64,000 bases of DNA, from the NCBI RefSeq assembly GCF_900128505.1, contig NZ_LT669940.1:168488-232487 (forward strand). The letters are read 5' to 3'. Shown here one piece after another: positions 19,910 to 27,282 of this stretch. The notes below the pieces were generated by a model. The model made no database searches. It was not told where the DNA came from and was given only the letters and a program-made list of their open reading frames with translations. Positions within the stretch are counted from its first letter, which is position 1. Each line of letters starts with the position of its first letter. The translations under genes and the position numbers were made by a program. The DNA is from Parabacteroides timonensis (GTDB lineage Bacteria > Bacteroidota > Bacteroidia > Bacteroidales > Tannerellaceae).

Positions 19910-20176
19910 TTAACAATTACTTATATTACTATATAAAACAGCTTTAACAGTTTGACAACCTAAGCAGTAAATAACATAGTATGATGGAAAGACATGCTCA
20001 AAAGATAATGTTTGATAACAGATGCCATGGGGGTAAATCCCTTCATCTTGTGCTAAGGCTTCTACATTAGCTAGTGCCAAGTCTGACAGTTCTACTTCAT
20101 TTTGTTTCATACTGAAATTCCAACTTATCATTAAAGCTATCATAGCTATAATAGTGATACCAATAATCTTTTTCAT
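19910..20176 (-). CDS. NVEALA-family peptide precursor
   Basis: This 88-residue protein has a hydrophobic N terminus (3-20), the exact NVEALA motif at 37-42 and four cysteines in the tail (53, 71, 74, 88), including the terminal residue. It lies 11 nt upstream of the next NVEALA gene, and the two are probably co-transcribed. The tail differs in sequence from its neighbour while the leader and motif are kept, as in families of variable secreted peptides. Confidence 0.78.
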   Translation of the reverse strand: MKKIIGITIIAMIALMISWNFSMKQNEVELSDLALANVEALAQDEGIYPHGICYQTLSFEHVFPSYYVIYCLGCQTVKAVLYSNISNC

Positions 20177-20230
20177 GGTGTTTATCTTTTTTAGTTTATG
20201 AAATCAATTTCTGTTGTTTTTATCCTCTAT

Positions 20231-20282
20231 ACACACTCATTGAGTGTGCAAAAAGTAGCTAAGTCTACATGATACACCTCCT
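20231..20282 (-). promoter_or_regulatory. Palindrome and SD-plus-start-stop element before NVEALA gene
   Basis: CACACTCA-N-TGAGTGTG (20232-20248) is a near-perfect palindrome in the 5' region of the NVEALA gene pair. Just upstream on the minus strand, AGGAGGTG (20282-20275) precedes ATG TAG (20270-20265), a minimal start-stop codon pair with a strong SD, which is rare in this phylum. Function unknown. Confidence 0.3.
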
Positions 20283-20348
20283 TTTCTGGGATTCTGAGAG
20301 TTTACTTGTACAATTTATCTGTTGTGCAGTAAACTATTTTTCGTTCGA

Positions 20349-21230
20349 TCACCGAACATTCCCTTTAATTATAACTTTGGCCGGTTGATTGTTCATACTG
20401 TTGTATTTGATCGTCACGACTTCCTTGAAGAATCCTATCTCCTTAGGTGTCATCTTAATTTCAATTCCAAGGGATTCTCCTGGCTTTGCAGATCGTTTGT
20501 CATGCGTGGATATCGTACAGCCACAAGTTGTACTTACATCCATTATTACAAGGGGTTTGTCTCCTGTGTTTTTTATTTCGATGACTGTTTCTTTTATTTC
20601 CGATTTGTTGAAGGTTCCGAAGTCAATCTCCGTTTCCGTAGCTTTGGCGGTTGTTTTCAGCGTATTTTTAGTCGGATTTTCTTTTCTTGTAATCTGTTTC
20701 AGGTAGAGGTCTTTTATGGCTGTATTGTGTACTGGATTTCCTATAGCTACTACTTTATTCTTTTTATCCAGCAGAAATGTTTGGAAAGTCATATCTGCCG
20801 GAAACTTATTTAGATTGTTTAGTTGATCGTTCATATCAATGCAGACAGGACGGTCAAAACCATCGCGCTTTAACAGATAGTGTATTTCTTTATAATCTTT
20901 CGAGTGAAAGAAAAATAGGAAAGGTACTTTCTCTTTTGTAACGGAATCAGTATATTCAATCAAGTCTTTCCATTTATGTAATTGCAGCTTACAACTGGTG
21001 CAGCCGGTAGAGTCAACATATATCAATACTTTATATTCGGATTGCAGAAATTTGTAATCTGTTGTATCTGTCAGATAGCGCGTGAAGATCAAGTTTTCAG
21101 GAAATACAATTTCTTTGCCCTGCCATTTATTCACCAACTGCGCAATATGTTTTTCTTTCGCTTTTTGATCGTTATTGCAGGAAAAAAAGATAGATAAGAA
21201 TACTAGTATGATTAGATTTAGAGTTTTCAT
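20349..21230 (-). CDS. Thioredoxin-like/DUF1573 lipoprotein
   Basis: The 293-residue lipoprotein (signal ending IFFSC) has an N-terminal thioredoxin-like half with YVDSTGCTSCKLQL (a CxxC around residue 77) and a C-terminal DUF1573 domain (DFGTFNKSEIKETVIEIKNTGDKPL and TTCGCTI). It is likely periplasmic and may handle cysteine redox state, possibly of the Cys-containing NVEALA peptides next door; that link is inference. It starts 8 nt after the propeller gene upstream. Confidence 0.75.
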   Translation of the reverse strand: MKTLNLIILVFLSIFFSCNNDQKAKEKHIAQLVNKWQGKEIVFPENLIFTRYLTDTTDYKFLQSEYKVLIYVDSTGCTSCKLQLHKWKDLIEYTDSVTKEKVPFLFFFHSKDYKEIHYLLKRDGFDRPVCIDMNDQLNNLNKFPADMTFQTFLLDKKNKVVAIGNPVHNTAIKDLYLKQITRKENPTKNTLKTTAKATETEIDFGTFNKSEIKETVIEIKNTGDKPLVIMDVSTTCGCTISTHDKRSAKPGESLGIEIKMTPKEIGFFKEVVTIKYNSMNNQPAKVIIKGNVR

Positions 21231-21238
21231 CTTGTTCT

Positions 21239-22294
21239 TTAAATTTTGAATTCTATGATCGGATCATCACTTTTTACTTCGGTTGCAACGATCGTATTTG
21301 TTTCTTCGTTTATGTCAATACCATATATGGCATGATCGAGGGTATATTTACAAACCGGATTCCCTAGTAGGTCAAAAACATAGATAAATCTTCCTCCATC
21401 TTCCGGCCGTTCTCCACGCTGATAGGTGGCTAGCTTGTCTTTAAATTTAACACCTTGAAATACAGCGTAGATATGTTTGGTTGTTACTTTTATATCACTA
21501 AATCCCATAATTCCACTTGGGATACCTGAGCCGTCTTTACCTGTTTGGAACTCTGGCTCTCCTGCTGGCCCGTATAGGACTTTATGTGTATTGTTATTTA
21601 AATTATAAATTTCGATTGCTTCTCCCAACTGTGTTGCCATAGCTAATACTCCATTGTCTGGATTATAGTCTATAAAACTTCGCCAAGCTTGTGCCAGTGC
21701 CGGACGAGATGTTTCTTCATCAGCTGTTTCGCTTGGTATTATACCATTACTGTTTATTGGTTCACCATTACTGTTTACTTCCCAAAAACGATGCTCTCCC
21801 ATGTAGTCAGGAATTAAAAAGCCCGATTCCATCGTGTGAAAATCCAAAGAACGGACAAGTTTCTTGTCTAGTTTAATCTCCTCTACCCGTTCTGCAGAAC
21901 CGGTAGAAGGAGATATTTTCCAGCGTGTGATCTCCATCTTATTAGGATCGAGAGCCCACAAAGAATCTAAGGAGTTAAATTGGATGTTTGCTGCTGAAAG
22001 CATCTCCTCCGGTGCTTCTCCACGTCTGCCGAATGAAGCAATATGTTTCCACGCCGGATAAGTAAACGCATGTAAATAATGATCTGTATTATGCAGATCC
22101 ATTATAACGGCAATACTATCCCTGACCGTTATCCGGAACGGGTAACGGAACAGGATAGTATCCAGGTTGATAACCTGTGCACTGAGCGCCTTGGTTTCGG
22201 TAAAGTGCGAGTATCTTGGGAAGTGCGTATCCGGAGAACTCGTGCAGGCACCCAGGCAGCTAATACCTATTAATATGTATAGGAGATGCTTCAT
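21239..22294 (-). CDS. BF3164-like propeller lipoprotein
   Basis: The 351-residue protein has a signal ending in LGAC and blades such as HAFTYPAWKHIASFGRRGEAPEEML, which I recognise as the BF3164/TolB-like lipoprotein family. It follows the first NVEALA gene of the operon by 3 nt, so the peptide and this lipoprotein are translationally close. Function unknown. Confidence 0.7.
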   Translation of the reverse strand: MKHLLYILIGISCLGACTSSPDTHFPRYSHFTETKALSAQVINLDTILFRYPFRITVRDSIAVIMDLHNTDHYLHAFTYPAWKHIASFGRRGEAPEEMLSAANIQFNSLDSLWALDPNKMEITRWKISPSTGSAERVEEIKLDKKLVRSLDFHTMESGFLIPDYMGEHRFWEVNSNGEPINSNGIIPSETADEETSRPALAQAWRSFIDYNPDNGVLAMATQLGEAIEIYNLNNNTHKVLYGPAGEPEFQTGKDGSGIPSGIMGFSDIKVTTKHIYAVFQGVKFKDKLATYQRGERPEDGGRFIYVFDLLGNPVCKYTLDHAIYGIDINEETNTIVATEVKSDDPIIEFKI

Positions 22295-22297
22295 TGT

Positions 22298-22519
22298 TTA
22301 TTCAAGTTTAAAACCTTCGATTTTCATTTCTGCCCAACCTCCGAGGCATTCAACAGAGCCATCGCCGTAGCAGTTAACCCTATCTCCATGTTCACCATTA
22401 GCCAATGCCTCTATGTTCTCTAATACAAGAGTTGATAATTCGTTTTTTTGATTGATCCAAAAACAAAAGCCAGCGATCAGGCAAACTATAAATCCTACAA
22501 ATTTCAATTTCTTCTTCAT
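22298..22519 (-). CDS. NVEALA-family peptide precursor, first gene of operon
   Basis: This 73-residue protein has a hydrophobic segment (about 7-22), the motif NIEALANGE at 35-43 and two cysteines in the tail (50, 58). It is the promoter-proximal gene behind a TACTTTTG -7 box and three phased direct repeats, and it is followed closely by the BF3164-like gene. Confidence 0.75.
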   Translation of the reverse strand: MKKKLKFVGFIVCLIAGFCFWINQKNELSTLVLENIEALANGEHGDRVNCYGDGSVECLGGWAEMKIEGFKLE

Positions 22520-22542
22520 ATCTGTTTTTATGTTTGTGACAG

Positions 22543-22605
22543 CAAAAGTAGAGAGGCTTTCTCGAAAAAACTCCTAGATTTTACCTAGATTTTGCCTATA
22601 TAGGT
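22543..22605 (-). promoter_or_regulatory. NVEALA operon promoter with three 11-bp-phased direct repeats
   Basis: The minus-strand -7 box TACTTTTG lies at 22550-22543. Upstream are three direct repeats, on the plus strand CCTAGATTTTA (22573), CCTAGATTTTG (22584) and CCTATATAGGT (22595), spaced exactly 11 bp. That is the classic layout for OmpR/PhoB-type winged-helix activators just upstream of the -33 region. The divergent gene at 22669 encodes such a winged helix. Confidence 0.65.
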
Positions 22606-22668
22606 GTTTTTTTATTCGTTTCACCTCATTTTGAGAGGTTCTTTCGTATTTTTGTATTCAAAATAAAT

Positions 22669-23772
22669 ATGATAATGAATTTGGATTCATCAAGTCGGTT
22701 GTATTTGATTATTGCAGTTTCCGTAATTGCTATAGGGGTAGGGTATTGGTATTCCTGTAACTTACGTACCAAAGTGACTGAAATCTGGAAACAAACTTTA
22801 TGGGATGACTGCGCGAACAGGATGAGAGAAATCGGTGTAAAGAAGACACATGGATTTTCTCCTGAAGTTTCATCTGGTATCAAAATAGAGACTGAAAACC
22901 AAACATTGTATTTTGAAAAGGATAGTACTAAGGTTTTAACTGCTGATGAGGGTGATTTTCTGGCTGATCAATTTTATTTGTCGCTAAAGAACCCTGTAAA
23001 AATAGAAGAACTGGACAGTACTTTTCGATTGAAGTTGAAAGAGAATGGTTTTAATTTTAAAACGACAGTGTCTATTTATAATAATGATTCAGATAAAAAG
23101 ACGTTTTATGGTATTAATAATGTATGTCTTTTACCCGATTATTTAAAATTGACGTATAAGGTGGATATTCAAGATGTCATAGTTTTAGAGGGATATGTTA
23201 AGGGAGGATGGTTAGACAGTTTATTGTGGGGGAAAGGTTATTATATCTTATTATCCCTAATTTTTTTTGGATCTCTGGTTTTATTGGTATTGGAAAAGAG
23301 GAGGTTAAAGTATTTGAATCAATTTGTTTCTGAGAATGAACAGTCCCGGGAAATACCTCAGACTTTACCCGCTGAATTTGTTCAGCAGGATGTGGAATTT
23401 ATTACAGAATCCGTAGAGATACATGCACAGCCAGAGTTTAATTTGCGACCAACAAATATAGTTGTCTTTCTGGATGAAAAGAAACACACTTTAGTTTATG
23501 CAGATAAGGAAATACCACTTGCTCCGAAAGTGTTCGGTTTGTTTTATCTGCTGGCGCAAGGGAAAGATTATTTCCAATCTTATGATTTTTTGCTTGAAAA
23601 TCTCTGGTCTGATAAGGAAAGTAGAGATAAAAAACACTTGGAACAAGTTGTTATCCGTTTACGGAAAGACTTGAAAGATGATCTCCCGTGGTTGAATATT
23701 GATGTTATACGAGGGAGTGGGTACCAGATCAAAGGGGAAAATAATATAGAAATTACTATTAAACAGATATAA
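22669..23772 (+). CDS. Membrane-anchored winged-helix transcription regulator
   Basis: The 367-residue protein has a membrane helix at about 11-27, an extracytoplasmic domain to about 180, a second helix (YYILLSLIFFGSLVLLVLEK) and a C-terminal OmpR-type winged helix (about 265-362: PLAPKVFGLFYLLAQG to VIRGSGYQIK). There is no receiver or kinase domain, so it looks like a one-component sensor/activator. It is divergent from the NVEALA operon, and the phased direct repeats between them are a likely binding site. A TATTTTTG box precedes its start, which could be 22669 or 22675. Confidence 0.8.
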   Translation: MIMNLDSSSRLYLIIAVSVIAIGVGYWYSCNLRTKVTEIWKQTLWDDCANRMREIGVKKTHGFSPEVSSGIKIETENQTLYFEKDSTKVLTADEGDFLADQFYLSLKNPVKIEELDSTFRLKLKENGFNFKTTVSIYNNDSDKKTFYGINNVCLLPDYLKLTYKVDIQDVIVLEGYVKGGWLDSLLWGKGYYILLSLIFFGSLVLLVLEKRRLKYLNQFVSENEQSREIPQTLPAEFVQQDVEFITESVEIHAQPEFNLRPTNIVVFLDEKKHTLVYADKEIPLAPKVFGLFYLLAQGKDYFQSYDFLLENLWSDKESRDKKHLEQVVIRLRKDLKDDLPWLNIDVIRGSGYQIKGENNIEITIKQI

Positions 23773-23854
23773 TGCAATAATGAGTAATTATATTATTAGA
23801 GGATTACGTCCAAACAACAATTTTCTTCCATTGAATGATTCATTCTACAATCGT

Positions 23855-23931
23855 GTTTCTTTCGTTTGACATATATCAAACGAAAGAAACATATATATGC
23901 TTTATTCATTTGATAATTGCCAAATGAATAA
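23855..23931. repeat. Two palindromes without an adjacent ATPase gene
   Basis: A 15-bp-arm palindrome with N6 spacer (GTTTCTTTCGTTTGA at 23855-23869, its complement at 23876-23890) is followed by TTATTCATTTG/CAAATGAATAA (23902-23912, 23921-23931). Centres are 44 bp apart, four times 11. A degenerate copy of the first lies at 25197-25224. They resemble the operator pairs in front of the nearby ATPase genes but lie between two convergent genes. The first could also act as a bidirectional terminator. Confidence 0.45.
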
Positions 23932-23994
23932 TTGTATGAGAACAAAATATGAATCTTTTATATATAGCTAGATTTGTTTACCCTTGCTATAATC

Positions 23995-25050
23995 TTATTT
24001 CAGATTTATAATTTGTAATTGAACATTGCAGTTATTTGTTTCATCGTCTAGTATACGGCACCATACTTTATCGCTCAGATAGAATATTTGATCGGAAGAT
24101 GATTGTACATGGTCGATGTCATTGATAACAGTAGTCGATGTTGTTAATTCGTGCGTCTCTTTATCGTATAAAACCCATCTAAAGGGATTCTCTTCTACGT
24201 AATAGTAATAGGTTAGTAGTAGGAAATTGCTAGAATTACTGAAACCCCACATCATTGCAAAATCCTGTAATGGAATTGTTTCAGGATCTTTTTTTCTGAG
24301 ATCATCTTTTAGTCGTTGCTTTAAATTAATTTGGTATTTCACGATGGCCGTGTCTTTGGTGACGTATGAGAGATTATCCCAGTTCCTGTCATAGTAATAA
24401 AAGGCTTGGTCCGATAAATTGGTATATAAGTTTACGAATTCGAACTTGTCATCTTTCGGAATATCAAAATTTATTTTCTTGATGATGTTATCTTCTCTGT
24501 CGACCGTCCATATTCCATAAGGTAAATTCTTTTCGTAGTAAGGTAAAACGCACAATCTTATTCCGTCTTTTAATATAGCAAAATCTCTAACGTATAAAGT
24601 TGTCTTTATCGATTCTATAAAATCTCCATTGTAATTGTATATGTTTATTTTCTGTGAGAAAGTGTCGAGTATGTGGATCCGATTAAGAACCGGATCAATC
24701 GTAAATGCATGTATTCTGATAAACTCTTCCGGTGCATTCCCATAGTGATTGATCTGGTTGACGAGTTTACCCTCTGACGTGAAAATCAGAATGCCGGCTT
24801 TCTTTCTGTCTAGGAGTATCAACGTATCATCGTCTAAAAAGATATTGCGAACACCGGATACTATACATGAGTCGTTTGTGTTTAACTCAATATAGTCTAA
24901 TGACTTGGCAAATTGAGAATATAGGATCGCATCTTTTGTATCGTCCAGGTCGATAGCTAGTTCAGGAACATTACTTGTCTTTTCCTGACTGCATGAAACA
25001 GCCAGACCAATAAATAAGAGAAGTAAATATGTGATATGATTGATTTTCAT
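23995..25050 (-). CDS. Six-bladed beta-propeller lipoprotein, homologue of 16997-18046
   Basis: The 351-residue protein (lipobox AVSC) can be aligned with the propeller at 16997-18046 along its whole length (SLDYIELNTNDSCIVSGVRN here, SLDYITLNLGDTCLLSGIQK there). It is preceded by a palindrome set and an HU-tail remnant rather than a normal promoter, and it stands apart from the NVEALA operon, so it may be a displaced duplicate. Function unknown. Confidence 0.7.
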   Translation of the reverse strand: MKINHITYLLLLFIGLAVSCSQEKTSNVPELAIDLDDTKDAILYSQFAKSLDYIELNTNDSCIVSGVRNIFLDDDTLILLDRKKAGILIFTSEGKLVNQINHYGNAPEEFIRIHAFTIDPVLNRIHILDTFSQKINIYNYNGDFIESIKTTLYVRDFAILKDGIRLCVLPYYEKNLPYGIWTVDREDNIIKKINFDIPKDDKFEFVNLYTNLSDQAFYYYDRNWDNLSYVTKDTAIVKYQINLKQRLKDDLRKKDPETIPLQDFAMMWGFSNSSNFLLLTYYYYVEENPFRWVLYDKETHELTTSTTVINDIDHVQSSSDQIFYLSDKVWCRILDDETNNCNVQLQIINLK

Positions 25051-25118
25051 GGGATAATATGGTGTTATTCGGTTGTGCTTGATTGTCTACATTAGGTGAT
25101 TTGCTTATTCCATAATCA

Positions 25119-25280
25119 TGCACTGTATATAGTGCAAATAACGCTAAAATTTGCTTTATATACAAAGCAAATGAGTTGTTTTTATTTTATAAAAGTGTTT
25201 CTTTTGTTTGAGATATATCAAACGGCCAGATACATAAGCTAGAGAAGTTCTCACGACAACGCTGGTTTGTTTATTCGATA
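25119..25280. repeat. Orphan palindrome set and HU-tail remnant
   Basis: TGCACT-N6-AGTGCA (25119-25136) and TTTGCTTT-N6-AAAGCAAA (25150-25171) have centres exactly 33 bp apart, as in the operator pairs of the ATPase genes. A third, GTTTCTTTTGTTTGA-N6-TCAAACG, lies at 25197-25224. Next come AAGTTCTCACGACAACG (25245-25261) and GTTTATTCGATAA (25268-25280), both also found at the end of the HU gene (26627-26643, 26687-26699). This looks like the scar of a lost HU-ATPase unit. The rest of 25051-25368 holds nothing recognised. Confidence 0.5.
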
Positions 25281-25368
25281 AGCCATATTGTTCTGTCTAT
25301 TGAACAAAAATAGTATTATTTGTTCAGTAAACAAGACAAAACATGATTGATTTTTATAGACTAATATG

Positions 25369-26538
25369 TTAATAATTAAGTCCGAACTGCCATAAAGGGA
25401 TTACATTCATGTAGCCTTGTTCTATATTGTCTTTTACAACGAAACCGTTCTCAATTCCTTGCAACTGTTTTTGCTTTTTGTTCTTTCCTCCTACTTCGAA
25501 GGTGTAGTCTGCTATTTGAAAGTCAGAAACAGCCGAGGTAATAACATCTTGCTCCACGCGCATTTGATTCAGGAAAAATGTTTCTCTGATATTCCCGAGA
25601 TTTGTAGTATCTTGTGCTAAGTTGTACATAAGGGTTGTATTGTCTAAATAGACTTTGTCCACTTTGCCTAGTCCTCTGATACCCCCCGTGTTGTCACGTA
25701 ATTGTGAGATTAATCCGGCTTCTTCGAGGTAAAGAAAGTGGTCGGATAAATTATTACGGCTTACTCCTAACATGGTTGCAATACTGCTCATATTGGGCTT
25801 GAACGGTACGCTTCGGGCGATGATAGTGAGCAATTGCTTTAATTTTCGTGCTGTCGACACACTCATTTCGGAATATTGTGGAATATCGACTTCCAACGTT
25901 TTGTTTATTACTTGTTGTAAACGTATATGAAACTGATCTTCTTTGGAGAATGGATAATAACCCTCTTCCAGATAGGATTGGAAATAGGTATAAGGACGAA
26001 ATTTATCAGGAAGTTCAATGTGATGTTGTATGATATCAATCAATGGATAGACCGGAATTTCCATATGGTGAAACATATTCAGGTATTCACGAAACGAAAG
26101 CCCCTGCATAGAATAGATTATCGCCCGTCGGCTTAGATCTGCCGATCCTTTGTTAATATCAAGAATGGAAGAGCCGGTAAAAAAGATCTTTAGATCTGCA
26201 TGATAGTCATACATCAGCTTTAACTCGCGTGCCCAATCCTTGTATTTATGAATCTCGTCAATAATAAGATGAGTTCCTCCTCGCTTCACAAATTCATCAG
26301 CCAATTCCACTAGGTGGTGAGCAGAAAAATATAAATCGTCAGCATTGACGAATAGAGTCGTGTTCCTGTTCAGCTTCTCCTTGGCATATTGCAACATCAA
26401 CGTAGTTTTCCCTACGCCACGTGGTCCGACCAATCCTAACAGACGGTTGTTCCAATTAATACGGTCGAACATATATCGATGAAATGTGGTTGGTATGGAA
26501 CGTAACATTGCATCGAAACTTTGTTGTAATTTATCCAT
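25369..26538 (-). CDS. AAA ATPase of the DUF4143-like family with winged helix
   Basis: I take the ATG at 26538 (389 aa), because the longer frame starts with TTG inside the -7 box. Walker A is GPRGVGKTT (38-46) and Walker B LIIDE (91-95), followed by TGSSILDI and SRRAIIYSMQGLSFREYL. A winged helix lies near 255-290 (MSSIATMLGVSRNNLSDHFLYLEEAGLI). The C terminus has a PD-(D/E)xK-like FEVGGK motif. The homologue at 43226-44422 is similar throughout. Such ATPases are common in Bacteroides and of unknown function. Two palindromes at the promoter suggest autoregulation through the winged helix. Confidence 0.8.
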   Translation of the reverse strand: MDKLQQSFDAMLRSIPTTFHRYMFDRINWNNRLLGLVGPRGVGKTTLMLQYAKEKLNRNTTLFVNADDLYFSAHHLVELADEFVKRGGTHLIIDEIHKYKDWARELKLMYDYHADLKIFFTGSSILDINKGSADLSRRAIIYSMQGLSFREYLNMFHHMEIPVYPLIDIIQHHIELPDKFRPYTYFQSYLEEGYYPFSKEDQFHIRLQQVINKTLEVDIPQYSEMSVSTARKLKQLLTIIARSVPFKPNMSSIATMLGVSRNNLSDHFLYLEEAGLISQLRDNTGGIRGLGKVDKVYLDNTTLMYNLAQDTTNLGNIRETFFLNQMRVEQDVITSAVSDFQIADYTFEVGGKNKKQKQLQGIENGFVVKDNIEQGYMNVIPLWQFGLNY

Positions 26539-26556
26539 GATTCTTATGTATTTCTG

Positions 26557-26622
26557 CAAATATAGTCAATTGCACTGTAAAAAGTGCAATTATTGTGCAT
26601 ATTTGCACTTTTTACAGTGCAA
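26557..26622 (-). promoter_or_regulatory. ATPase promoter with paired N6 palindromes
   Basis: The -7 box TATATTTG lies at 26564-26557 (minus). TTGCACT-N6-AGTGCAA occurs at 26570-26589, between the -7 and -33 positions, and again at 26603-26622. Centres are 33 bp apart, about three helical turns, so two dimers would bind on one DNA face. Confidence 0.65.
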
Positions 26623-26651
26623 AACAAAGTTCTCACGACAACGTTATCCAT

Positions 26652-26682
26652 AAAAAAAGTCCCAGGTTTTGGCCTGGGACTG
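26652..26682 (-). terminator. Intrinsic terminator of HU-like gene
   Basis: Minus-strand GTCCCAGG (80-73) and CCTGGGAC (66-59) form an 8-bp GC-rich stem with a 6-nt loop, followed by a run of seven T (26658-26652). It starts a few bases after the HU stop codon. A 43-nt copy including the gene tail lies at 28794-28836. Confidence 0.85.
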
Positions 26683-26688
26683 ATCTGT

Positions 26689-27132
26689 TTATTCGATAAC
26701 CGGTCTGTCATCCTCGTTGTCACCATCTTCTTTCACGGAGGGCTGTGTTCCTGCTTTTTCGAATTTGGTGTCTTTGCGGGCCTGGCGCAGAGCGGAACCC
26801 GGACTGAAGATGATACGTGGGGTTTTGATCATTGAGTTATCAAAATTCTTTTCCGTATCGGCTCCGGCCGAACCTAGCCCATAACGGAAGTTTCCGAATT
26901 CACCGAACTGTACACGTCGTCCGGCAGCCAGATGTTTTCTGAACAGGTGGTTCATACGGTCGGCTACTCCTTTCACCTGATTGGAAGGAATACCGGCTTC
27001 GCTGATCTCTCCCAGCAACTCCTCGAACTTTACCAGGTCTGAATAGAGTGGCTGTGCATACAATTTTTTCGGGGTTTCGTCTTTGTCCTTACCCAGGTTG
27101 TTTCTCTCTACTAAACGATACTTTACTGACAT
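26689..27132 (-). CDS. HU-like DNA-binding protein
   Basis: The 147-residue protein has the Bacteroidales HU-like layout: an N-terminal strand region (MSVKYRLVERNNLGKDKDE), helices (YSDLVKFEELLGEISEAGIP), GRRVQFGEFGNFRYGLGS in place of the HU beta-arm base, and an acidic C-terminal tail. Such histone-like proteins often flank accessory loci. A TTTG-N17-TATCTTTG promoter precedes it and a strong terminator follows. It sits between two ATPase genes, and its 3' end is duplicated around them. Confidence 0.8.
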   Translation of the reverse strand: MSVKYRLVERNNLGKDKDETPKKLYAQPLYSDLVKFEELLGEISEAGIPSNQVKGVADRMNHLFRKHLAAGRRVQFGEFGNFRYGLGSAGADTEKNFDNSMIKTPRIIFSPGSALRQARKDTKFEKAGTQPSVKEDGDNEDDRPVIE

Positions 27133-27188
27133 AATCTTTTAATTTTGAATGTGAATAGATAATACTTTGTTTGTTCTCGAAAACATGA

Positions 27189-27217
27189 CAAAGATATATC
27201 CCACTAAAAACTGCAAA
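27189..27217 (-). promoter_or_regulatory. Promoter of HU-like gene
   Basis: Minus-strand TTTG (27217-27214), a 17-nt spacer and TATCTTTG (27196-27189) match the Bacteroidetes sigma consensus. Confidence 0.6.
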
Positions 27218-27282
27218 TCGACTTAGGTCTGTTTAGTACGGAATAGGGGGAATTAAGTGGAAGAATGGCACGTTAGAGAGGG

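Noticed and set aside
20322..20813. 163-codon plus-strand frame
   Set aside because: It is antisense to the DUF1573 lipoprotein and is rich in Cys, Phe and Tyr, as in shadows of AT-rich genes.
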